The position numbers and the translations under genes were made by a program. The notes beneath the pieces were generated by a model. That model was not told the origin of the DNA. It made no database searches and saw only the letters and a list, made by a program, of their open reading frames with translations. This document shows positions 58,060 through 64,000 of a DNA stretch of 64,000 nucleotides, piece after piece. The stretch covers positions 3,100,001 to 3,164,000 of the forward strand of contig NZ_JARUBP010000001.1 of assembly GCF_029626225.1 (NCBI RefSeq), given 5' to 3'. Origin of the DNA: Asanoa sp. WMMD1127 (GTDB lineage Bacteria > Actinomycetota > Actinomycetes > Mycobacteriales > Micromonosporaceae). Positions within the stretch are counted from its first letter, which is position 1. Every line of letters begins with the position of its first letter.

Positions 58060-59337
58060 CTATCCTGCCGGGTGAGCGGGCAGGTCGCGAACCGTCCGGA
58101 TCGGTCCACACAGGAGGATCAGGCCCGCGACGACGACCGCCGCCATGGTGAGCCAGATGGTCGGGCGCGGGCCGAGGGTGGCGCCGAGCGCGCCCGCGAT
58201 CACCGCGCCGAGCGGGATCGTCCCGTAGTTGAGCAGCTGCATGCTCACCGTCACCCGACCGAGCAACTGATGCGGCACGTACGCCTGGCGGAAGCTGCCC
58301 TTGATGACGTTGCCCGCGCTGACACCGGCCACCAGCACGGCGACCCCGGCGATTCCCAGCGCGAGCCGCGGACCGGGCGCGGCCAGCGGCAGCAGCAACC
58401 CGAACGGCGGAGTGACGAGCGCGCAGAGGAGCAGGGCGCGGGCGGTGCCGAGCCGGCGGCCGAGCGCGCTGCCGCCGGCCGCGCCGAGCACGCCACCCAG
58501 GCTGGTCGCCGCGACGAGCCCGCCGACGACGCCGGGCGCGACGCCGACCTCACGGATCAGGAAGACCACGAGCACCGCCTGGTAGCCGATCAGCGCGAGG
58601 TTGGCGGCGGCGCCGTTGAGGGTCATGACCCGCAGGTACGGGTCGCGGGCGACGAACCGCAGCCCTTCGGCGACCTCGGCCCGCAGCGGGCGGCGCTGTC
58701 CACGATGGAGCTTCTCGGGAGTGCGGATGCGCCACAGGCACAGCGCCGAGACCAGGAAGGTGACCGCGTCGACGAGCAGGCCGGCGACCGCGCCCGCGAG
58801 CTGCGTGACGATACCGGCCACGCCCGGGCCCGCGACGTGGGCGGCCGACTCGCTGCTCTGGAGCCGGGCGTTGCCGCCGGGCAGCTCGCGCGGCGCCAGC
58901 AGGGACGGCAGGAAGACCTGGTAGGCCGTTTGCAGGAAGACGCCGGCGGCGCCGGTGACCAGGGCCGCGACGAACAGGTGGGTGAGCGTCAGCGTGCCGA
59001 GCCACCAGGCCAGCGGGACGCTGACGAACACGGCGAGGCAGAGCAGGTCACAGACGATCATCAGGGGACGGCGGGGGAGGCGGTCGACCCAGGCCCCGGC
59101 CGGCAGGCCGATCAGCAGCCAGGGCAGCCAGGAGAAGGCGGCCAGCAGGGCGACCTGGAACGTGCTGGCCTGCAGGGTGGCCACGGCCACCAGCGGGAGG
59201 GCGACCGAGCTGACGCTGCTGCCCAGCTTGGAGGTCGTCTGGCCGAGCCAGAACAGGCGGAAGTCGCGCCCGGCCGTCGTGCGCTCGTCGGCCGGCGGGT
59301 GGTCGAGGGCCGCGGTCGTGCGGTGGGTGACGGTCAT
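58060..59337 (-). CDS. MFS transporter
   Basis: A 425-residue major facilitator with about twelve helices, similar in type to actinobacterial macrolide/tetracenomycin-like exporters (FWLGQTTSKLGSSVSSVALP; VDRLPRRPLMIVCDL). It is translationally coupled to the preceding ArsR gene (ATGA), suggesting drug- or ligand-induced export. Confidence 0.9.
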   Translation of the reverse strand: MTVTHRTTAALDHPPADERTTAGRDFRLFWLGQTTSKLGSSVSSVALPLVAVATLQASTFQVALLAAFSWLPWLLIGLPAGAWVDRLPRRPLMIVCDLLCLAVFVSVPLAWWLGTLTLTHLFVAALVTGAAGVFLQTAYQVFLPSLLAPRELPGGNARLQSSESAAHVAGPGVAGIVTQLAGAVAGLLVDAVTFLVSALCLWRIRTPEKLHRGQRRPLRAEVAEGLRFVARDPYLRVMTLNGAAANLALIGYQAVLVVFLIREVGVAPGVVGGLVAATSLGGVLGAAGGSALGRRLGTARALLLCALVTPPFGLLLPLAAPGPRLALGIAGVAVLVAGVSAGNVIKGSFRQAYVPHQLLGRVTVSMQLLNYGTIPLGAVIAGALGATLGPRPTIWLTMAAVVVAGLILLCGPIRTVRDLPAHPAG

Positions 59338-59909
59338 GGCGTGGCCGGCACGCCGTGCGCGAACACGAAGACCGGGCGGCGGTCGGGGTCGGTCGCCGGC
59401 GCCTCGCGGGCGGACCACCGGTCGAGCAGCGCGACGACGTCGCGGCTCAGCTCGGCCAGCTCCGCCGGGGTGAGGTGCAGCCAGCGGTCGGCCGCGAACG
59501 CCGACTCGCCCCAGACCGCCTGCTGGTCGTCGCCCTGCCCGTACCACTCCCGGACCAGCGCGACCTGGCGGTCGAGGTTGAGCGACTCGGCGGCGTGCAG
59601 GACGGCCGCCTCGGCGGGGTCGTCGGCGAAGTCTTTGCCGGACCAGCGCAGGCCGGCGGAGACGGGCCGCCACCACCGCTCGCGGCGGTCGCGGGCCCGG
59701 TCGGGCGCCTCCTCGACCAGGCCGGCGTCGCGGAGCACCTTCATGTGGTGGCTGACGTTGGCCGGCGCCTGGGCGGTGTGCTCGGCGAGGGCGCCGACCG
59801 GCTGGGGGCCATAGACCGCGAGCACGTCGAGGAGCCGGCGGCGGAGGGGATGGGACATCGCGGCGAGCACCCGCGAGTCGGTGACCTGACGGACATGACG
59901 TTCTGCCAT
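59334..59909 (-). CDS. ArsR family regulator of the MFS operon
   Basis: A 191-residue winged-helix regulator (AAMSHPLRRRLLDVLAVYG, recognition helix QAPANVSHHMKVLRDAG) with a longer helical C-terminus than classic ArsR. ATG 59909 is preferred over an upstream TTG at 59930. It heads the ArsR-MFS-methyltransferase operon. TTGCGCAA-type repeats 27-49 bases upstream are probable self-operators. Confidence 0.9.
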   Translation of the reverse strand: MAERHVRQVTDSRVLAAMSHPLRRRLLDVLAVYGPQPVGALAEHTAQAPANVSHHMKVLRDAGLVEEAPDRARDRRERWWRPVSAGLRWSGKDFADDPAEAAVLHAAESLNLDRQVALVREWYGQGDDQQAVWGESAFAADRWLHLTPAELAELSRDVVALLDRWSAREAPATDPDRRPVFVFAHGVPATP

Positions 59910-59935
59910 GCGGACAGCGTCGCATTGCAAGAAGT

Positions 59936-59958
59936 ATTGCGCAATGTCCCTTGCGCAA
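59936..59958. promoter_or_regulatory. candidate ArsR operators (ATTGCGCAAT and TTGCGCAA)
   Basis: Perfect 10-bp palindrome at 59936-59945 and an 8-bp palindrome TTGCGCAA at 59951-59958, with a related ATTGCAA at 59924-59930. They occupy the gap between the ArsR start and the end of the SDR gene. Confidence 0.55.
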
Positions 59959-59966
59959 CTGCCGTT

Positions 59967-60794
59967 TCAGAAATCCGTCGAGCGGGACACGTCGGCCCAC
60001 CTGGCCAGCTCGTCGGCCAGCGCCCGGTTGTGCTCCTCGGCGAGGCCCAACGCGTCCGAGCCGAGCGGCAGCCGTTGCGGTGGGTCGTCCAGCTCGACGA
60101 CGTCGATCAGCACCCGCGCCGCACGGGCGGGGTCGCCGGGAGCCTGGCCGGCGCTCTCGGCGCGGTAGCGGGCCATGAAGCCCACGGTTTCCGCGTATTC
60201 CGGTCCGCCGTCGTCCATCCCCATCGAGGCGCCCGCCCAGTCGGTGCGGAAGCCGCCCGGCTCGACGATCGTCACCTTGACGCCGAACGGCGCGAGCTCG
60301 GCGCCCAGCACGAGCGAGAAGCCCTCGACGCCGAACTTCGCCGCCTGGTAGGGCGCGATGCCCGGCGTGCCGCCCACCCGGCCGCCGATCGACGAGAACT
60401 GCAGGTAGTGCCCGGCGCGCTGAGCTTTGAGCACCGGCAGCGCCGCCTTCGAGACGTAGATGACGCCCATCAGGTTGGCCTCGATCTGCCGGCGGAACTC
60501 GTCGAGCGAGGTGTGCTCGATCGGCGCGGTGTTGGCCTGGCCGGCGTTGTTGGCTACCACGTCGAGCCGGCCGAACGCCTCGACCGCCACGCCGACCGCG
60601 TCCTCCGCCGCCGCGGGGTCGCTGACGTCGAGCGGCACCGCCCGTACCCGGGTGGGATCGCGCGCGACCAGGTCGTCCAGGTCGGCCGGGCGGCGAGCGG
60701 TCGCCACCACGTTGTCGCCGTGGTCGAGCACGGCTTCGCAGATCGCCCGCCCGATGCCGCGCGAGCTTCCGGTGACCAGCCAGGTTCTGGGCAT
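59967..60794 (-). CDS. short-chain dehydrogenase/reductase
   Basis: A 275-residue classical SDR with NADP-type loop TGSSRGIGRAI near the start, NNAGQ, and the intact active site S..Y(QAA)K in FSSIGG and PYQAAKFG. Probably an oxidoreductase acting on a carbonyl or alcohol; substrate unknown. ATG 60794 has GGGG about eight bases upstream. Divergent from the beta-lactamase-fold gene through overlapping -10 boxes. Confidence 0.92.
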   Translation of the reverse strand: MPRTWLVTGSSRGIGRAICEAVLDHGDNVVATARRPADLDDLVARDPTRVRAVPLDVSDPAAAEDAVGVAVEAFGRLDVVANNAGQANTAPIEHTSLDEFRRQIEANLMGVIYVSKAALPVLKAQRAGHYLQFSSIGGRVGGTPGIAPYQAAKFGVEGFSLVLGAELAPFGVKVTIVEPGGFRTDWAGASMGMDDGGPEYAETVGFMARYRAESAGQAPGDPARAARVLIDVVELDDPPQRLPLGSDALGLAEEHNRALADELARWADVSRSTDF

Positions 60795-60822
60795 CGTGGC
60801 ACCCCTGCCGTCAACGGTACGC

Positions 60823-60832
60823 ACGCTAACGT
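60823..60832. promoter_or_regulatory. overlapping divergent -10 boxes (SDR gene / serine hydrolase gene)
   Basis: Minus strand TAGCGT (60828-60823) and plus strand TAACGT (60827-60832) share the central TA. The plus box is six bases before ATG 60839, giving a leaderless transcript; the minus box leaves a short leader before ATG 60794. Same layout as at 12073-12082. Confidence 0.55.
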
Positions 60833-60838
60833 CGGCGC

Positions 60839-62011
60839 ATGTTGTCGACGATGCGGCTGCGGCGGTTGCGGGACGTGCTCACCGGATATGTCGAACGGGG
60901 CGACGTGCCCGGGCTGGTGGCGCTCGTCAGCCGGCGCGGGCAGACCCAGGTCGAGACGATCGGCACCACGGCGTACGACGGTGGGCGCCCGATGAGTGCC
61001 GACACCGTCTTCCGGGTCAGCTCGATGAGCAAACTGGTCACCGCGGCCGCCACCATGCTGCTGGTCGAGGAGTGCCGGATCCGGCTCGACGACCCCGTCG
61101 ACCCGCTGCTCCCCGAGCTGGCCGGCCGTCGGGTGCTGCGCAGCCTCGGCGCGGGCCTGCACGACACCGTTCCCGCGTACCGCCCGATCACCGTGCGGGA
61201 TCTGCTGACGTTCACCTGGGGCTTCGGCCAGCTGCTGGCGCCGCCCGACGCGTACCCCGTGTTGAAGGCGGCCGTGGACCTCGGCATCGGCATGGCGGAG
61301 CCGCGCCCGCGCGCCATGGCCGACCAGGACGAGTGGCTCAAGCGGCTGGGGTCGCTGCCGCTGATGGCGCAGCCGGGGGAGCGGTGGTTCTATCACACGG
61401 GCTCGGATGTGCTCGGCGTGCTGCTGTCGCGGGCGACCGGAATGTCCTACGCGGACCTGCTGCGGGAGCGGGTGTTCGCGCCGCTGCGCATGTCCGACAC
61501 CGGTTTCGCCGTGCCGGCCGAGTCGCTCGTGCGGCTGGCCCACGGCTACTGGGGCGACCCGCCGACCCCGTTGGACACGCAGGAGGAGTGGGCCGTGCCA
61601 CCGCCGTTCCTTTCCGGCGCCGGCGGACTGGTGTCCACTGTGGAAGATTTCTTCGCGTTCGGGCGGATGATGCTCCGCGCGGGCGACCGTCGCCTGCTGT
61701 CGCGGCCGGCGCTGGAGACCATGATGGCCGACCACCTGACGCCCGCGCAGAAGGTGCTGCCGCACTGGGCGGCCGACGAGTTCGAGGCGTCCGGGTGGGG
61801 CTTCGGCGGCAAGGTGACCACCCGGCGGCACACGATCGCCGACACGCCCGGGCGCTACGGCTGGGACGGCGGCCTCGGCACCTCGTGGCGGGTCGACCCC
61901 GAGGAAGAGATGATCACCATCTTGATGACCCAGCGGGCCTGGCTCTCACCGTCGCCGCCGCCGATCCTGCGCGACTTCTGGACGCTGGCCTACCAGGCGA
62001 TCGACGACTAG
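60839..62011 (+). CDS. serine hydrolase, class C beta-lactamase/DD-peptidase fold
   Basis: A 390-residue beta-lactamase-fold enzyme without a signal peptide, so probably cytoplasmic esterase or peptidase-like and not a resistance enzyme. Catalytic SxxK is Ser62-Met-Ser-Lys65 (SSMSKL), the second motif is Tyr185 in YHTGS, and a late GGLGT-type stretch (WDGGLGTSW) fills the third motif. Leaderless start. Its stop overlaps the convergent sigma factor gene. Confidence 0.9.
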   Translation: MLSTMRLRRLRDVLTGYVERGDVPGLVALVSRRGQTQVETIGTTAYDGGRPMSADTVFRVSSMSKLVTAAATMLLVEECRIRLDDPVDPLLPELAGRRVLRSLGAGLHDTVPAYRPITVRDLLTFTWGFGQLLAPPDAYPVLKAAVDLGIGMAEPRPRAMADQDEWLKRLGSLPLMAQPGERWFYHTGSDVLGVLLSRATGMSYADLLRERVFAPLRMSDTGFAVPAESLVRLAHGYWGDPPTPLDTQEEWAVPPPFLSGAGGLVSTVEDFFAFGRMMLRAGDRRLLSRPALETMMADHLTPAQKVLPHWAADEFEASGWGFGGKVTTRRHTIADTPGRYGWDGGLGTSWRVDPEEEMITILMTQRAWLSPSPPPILRDFWTLAYQAIDD

Positions 62012-62838
62012 AGATATTCGATCTCCATGCCTTCGAGCTCGGCCTGGTCGGCGCGGAGGTCGATGGCGGTGACGTGGCCGGCCGCGTCAACGGTGAAGCG
62101 GAACACGACCTGCGGCCGGCCGCCCTTGGCCCACACCGCGCCGACCTGGCCGTCGACGAGGGCGATCCGGGCGGCCTCGGCGCGCCCGCAGAACGTGCGG
62201 GCCACCGCGTCGGCGCCGAGCACCGGCTCCGCGCCCTCGGCGCGTACCACCGCGCCCGGGTCGAGCAGCGCCAGCAGTCCCTCGAACTCGCCGTTGCGGG
62301 CCGCGGCGAGGAAGGCTGTGACGACCGTGCGTTGCCGTTGCTGGTCGGCGTCGAGCGGCTCCTGACCGCGGACCCGCCGGCGGGCGCGGCTGGCCAGCTG
62401 CCGGGTGGCCGCGGGCGACCGGCCCACGATCGACGCGACCTCCTCGAACGGCACCGCGAACAGGTCGTGCAGCACGAACGCGAGCCGCTCCGCCGGGCTG
62501 AGGCTGTCCAGCACGACCAGCAGGGCCGGCCCGACCGCGTCGGCGAGCAGCGCCTCCTGCTCAGGATCGGGCTGGGTCGCCGGGGCCGGCCCGTCGAGGG
62601 GCTCCTCCCGGCGCGCCCGGCGGCTGCGCAGCATGTCGAGGCAGATCCGGCCGACCACGGTGGTCAACCAGCCGCCCAGGTTGTCGACCTCGGCGGTGTC
62701 GGTGCGCCGCAGCCGCAGCCAGGTCTCCTGCACCGCGTCGTCGGCCTCGGCGGCCGATCCGAGCATCCGGTAGGCCACCGCGCGCAGGTGCGCCCGGTTC
62801 TCCTCGAAGCTGGCCGCCAGCAAGTCCATCTCCGCCAC
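62008..62838 (-). CDS. ECF sigma factor with SnoaL-like C-terminal domain
   Basis: A 276-residue sigma factor (SigJ/ECF41-like). Region 2 at about 10-75 (AEADDAVQETWLRLRR), region 4 at about 110-165 (VPFEEVASIVGRSPAATRQLASRAR), then a SnoaL/NTF2-like domain (about 170-276) that in this group tunes sigma activity in place of an anti-sigma factor. The WLPEP linker typical of ECF41 is not present, so it may belong to a related SnoaL-tailed group. An alternative start is ATG 62829. It has no COE-type partner gene nearby. Confidence 0.9.
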   Translation of the reverse strand: MAEMDLLAASFEENRAHLRAVAYRMLGSAAEADDAVQETWLRLRRTDTAEVDNLGGWLTTVVGRICLDMLRSRRARREEPLDGPAPATQPDPEQEALLADAVGPALLVVLDSLSPAERLAFVLHDLFAVPFEEVASIVGRSPAATRQLASRARRRVRGQEPLDADQQRQRTVVTAFLAAARNGEFEGLLALLDPGAVVRAEGAEPVLGADAVARTFCGRAEAARIALVDGQVGAVWAKGGRPQVVFRFTVDAAGHVTAIDLRADQAELEGMEIEYL

Positions 62839-62902
62839 CCGTCACATTCTCGTCGACGCCTGTCACCGTCCTGACGGATCGCGCCGGTGGGATGTGACGG
62901 GG

Positions 62903-63946
62903 TCAGCGCACCCGGCGGCCGCGCAGGACGACGGCGGTGGGCTTGTCGAGCTGGCCGAGGTCGGCGCGCGGGTCCTCGGCGTAGACGACCGCGTCGGCGG
63001 GCGCGCCCTCCGCCAGGCCGGGCAGCCCCAGGTAGTCGCGGGCCGACCAAGAGCCCGCGGCCAGCGCCTCGTGCGCCGGCACGCCGGCCGCCGCCAGCGC
63101 GCGGACCTCGTCGGCGACCCGGCCGTGCGGGCGCGAGTCGGTGCCGGCCAACAGCGTCACCCCGGCCTCGGCGGCGGCGGCGACGAGGCCGGGATGTTGG
63201 GTGGCGCCGCCGACGTACCACCGGTTGCGCGGGGTGTCCGGTGCGTCCCGCCGGCGCTGGAGGGAACTGGTCATCACCGCCAGGGTCGGGGTCAGCGCGG
63301 TGCCCTGGGCCGCCATCGTGGCGAGCAGCGCCGGGTCGAGCCACATGCCGTGCTCGAGCGAGTCGACACCGGCGGCGACCGCCACCGCACAACCCTCGGC
63401 GTTCATCGCGTGCACCGCGACCCGGCCGCCGGCGCGGTGCACGGCCCCGACGACGTCGCGCAGCACCGGCTCGGGGAACGGCGGGTCGCCGGGGAACCAG
63501 TCACCGATCAGCTTGACCCAGCCGGTCGCGGCCGCCTGGGCCCCGGCCAGGGCGGGCAGGTCGGCGTGGCTCGGCCGGCGGCCCCAGGCGTCGAAGAACT
63601 GGCCCTCCTGCGCGAACCAGGGACCGGCGTGCACGGCCCGGGGCAGGTCGGGGTCGGTGCCGAACCAGGCCGGCGGGTGGTCGGCGAGCCCGGGCGCGCG
63701 GATCAGCGTCACGCCGCTCTCGGCGTGCTGGCGCAGGTGGGCCCGGAGCACGTCGTCGTCGAGCGGGTCGCCCAGCTCCTCGGTGCCCGGGTGGGTGTGC
63801 GCGTCGACCAGGCCGGGCAGGAGCCAGCCCTCGGCCACGAGCTCGGCGCCGGGCACCGGGTCGGTGGTCCACCGGTCGCCGTCGGCGTAGAGGTCGACCA
63901 TCTCGCCACTCGGCAACGCTTGCCCGCGGATCCGCAGCACGCCCAT
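62903..63946 (-). CDS. amidohydrolase family protein
   Basis: A 347-residue metal-dependent amidohydrolase of the imidazolonepropionase-like subgroup: HxH at 50-52 (DAHTHPG), a candidate lysine (WVKLIGDW), histidines in VHAMN and SLEHGMW and a late aspartate (AGTDSRP). It probably hydrolyses a cyclic amide, imine or ester; the substrate is unknown. ATG 63946 lies eight bases after a TAGTGT box; an in-frame GTG at 63958 adds four residues. Confidence 0.9.
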   Translation of the reverse strand: MGVLRIRGQALPSGEMVDLYADGDRWTTDPVPGAELVAEGWLLPGLVDAHTHPGTEELGDPLDDDVLRAHLRQHAESGVTLIRAPGLADHPPAWFGTDPDLPRAVHAGPWFAQEGQFFDAWGRRPSHADLPALAGAQAAATGWVKLIGDWFPGDPPFPEPVLRDVVGAVHRAGGRVAVHAMNAEGCAVAVAAGVDSLEHGMWLDPALLATMAAQGTALTPTLAVMTSSLQRRRDAPDTPRNRWYVGGATQHPGLVAAAAEAGVTLLAGTDSRPHGRVADEVRALAAAGVPAHEALAAGSWSARDYLGLPGLAEGAPADAVVYAEDPRADLGQLDKPTAVVLRGRRVR

Positions 63947-63954
63947 GTTCCGGG

Positions 63955-63960
63955 ACACTA
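63955..63960 (-). promoter_or_regulatory. leaderless-type -10 box (TAGTGT) for amidohydrolase
   Basis: On the minus strand TAGTGT ends eight bases before ATG 63946; no ribosome site is seen. Confidence 0.4.
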
Positions 63961-63990
63961 CGCCGTCCGGGAAATGTCGTACGCCGGCGT

Positions 63991-63996
63991 TAGCGT
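63991..63996 (+). promoter_or_regulatory. leaderless-type -10 box (TAGCGT) at window edge
   Basis: TAGCGT followed by TCCCG-like bases to the window end. By the pattern seen elsewhere, a rightward gene would start just beyond 64000, probably near 64003. Confidence 0.3.
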
Positions 63997-64000
63997 CCCG

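Noticed and set aside
60839-62011. Antibiotic-resistance beta-lactamase
   Set aside because: The fold motifs are present but there is no signal peptide, and the second motif is YHT and not YxN of class C enzymes; esterase-like hydrolase is the safer call.
1-64000. tRNA, rRNA, CRISPR arrays, insertion sequences or prophage genes
   Set aside because: No cloverleaf-like sequence, spaced direct repeats, transposase, integrase or phage structural protein was found in gaps or coding frames by eye.

Overview
The window is a GC-rich actinobacterial chromosome segment. Very high third-position GC, many GTG starts, genes packed with ATGA/TGATG/GTGA overlaps, leaderless-type TANNNT -10 boxes 6-8 nt before start codons, ECF sigma factors and many ArsR/GntR/IclR regulators all fit a Micromonosporaceae-like actinomycete. 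The genus is inference. I see no rRNA, tRNA, CRISPR array, transposase or phage gene, and the region reads as stable chromosome.

Layout. 1-18.4 kb: mixed housekeeping and signalling genes: a Gfo/Idh/MocA oxidoreductase, a membrane GGDEF-EAL c-di-GMP enzyme, a fasciclin lipoprotein, an ABC-2 exporter pair, a histidine kinase/LuxR response regulator pair, PIG-L deacetylase, DUF2461, MBL-fold and pirin proteins, DinB, a crotonase, a secreted serine protease, a class IV aminotransferase, a free-standing alanyl-tRNA synthetase catalytic core and a PPOX protein. 18.5-23.4 kb: kdpFABC potassium ATPase operon, led by a 27-aa membrane peptide, without kdpDE beside it. 23.4-29.2 kb: two tandem FCD-type GntR regulators, a 537-bp gap holding a 30-bp perfect inverted repeat, an ECF42-like sigma factor with its DGPF (YCII) partner, and an ArsR-SRPBCC-SDR operon.

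29.2-42.9 kb is the metabolic core, an aromatic-acid catabolic locus with two divergent operons. Leftward: pcaI-pcaJ-pcaH-pcaG-pcaB-pcaC-iclR (protocatechuate ring cleavage and beta-ketoadipate CoA transfer). Rightward: a NitT/TauT-type ABC importer (binding lipoprotein, two permeases, ATPase), a benzaldehyde-type dehydrogenase, a MetE-like methyltransferase, pobA and an MFS transporter. Uptake, aldehyde oxidation, 4-hydroxybenzoate hydroxylation and protocatechuate cleavage thus sit together. The shared intergenic region has two back-to-back TTGACG-N18-TAGGYT promoters, each followed by a copy of the same 17-bp imperfect palindrome, a strong candidate for the IclR operator. pcaD and pcaF are absent from the window.

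42.9-64 kb: a crcB pair (Fluc), FAD oxidoreductase, ArsR plus double-SRPBCC, a WxL-like secreted protein with a WxL-interacting-type membrane partner, GNAT, RidA, a frameshifted ArsR-like regulator, MFS, RibD-C reductase, a second DGPF/ECF42 module (as an operon), a Tat-exported PHP metallohydrolase, a STAS protein, a CYTH-CHAD protein, an ArsR-MFS-methyltransferase operon, an SDR, a beta-lactamase-fold hydrolase, an ECF sigma factor with a SnoaL-like tail and an amidohydrolase.

The most notable non-gene signals are the mirror-image IclR control region, a set of leaderless promoters that includes overlapping divergent -10 boxes, an ECF42-type promoter before the first DGPF gene, the 30-bp inverted repeat, and a doubled TetR-like palindrome inside the 3' end of a transporter gene.
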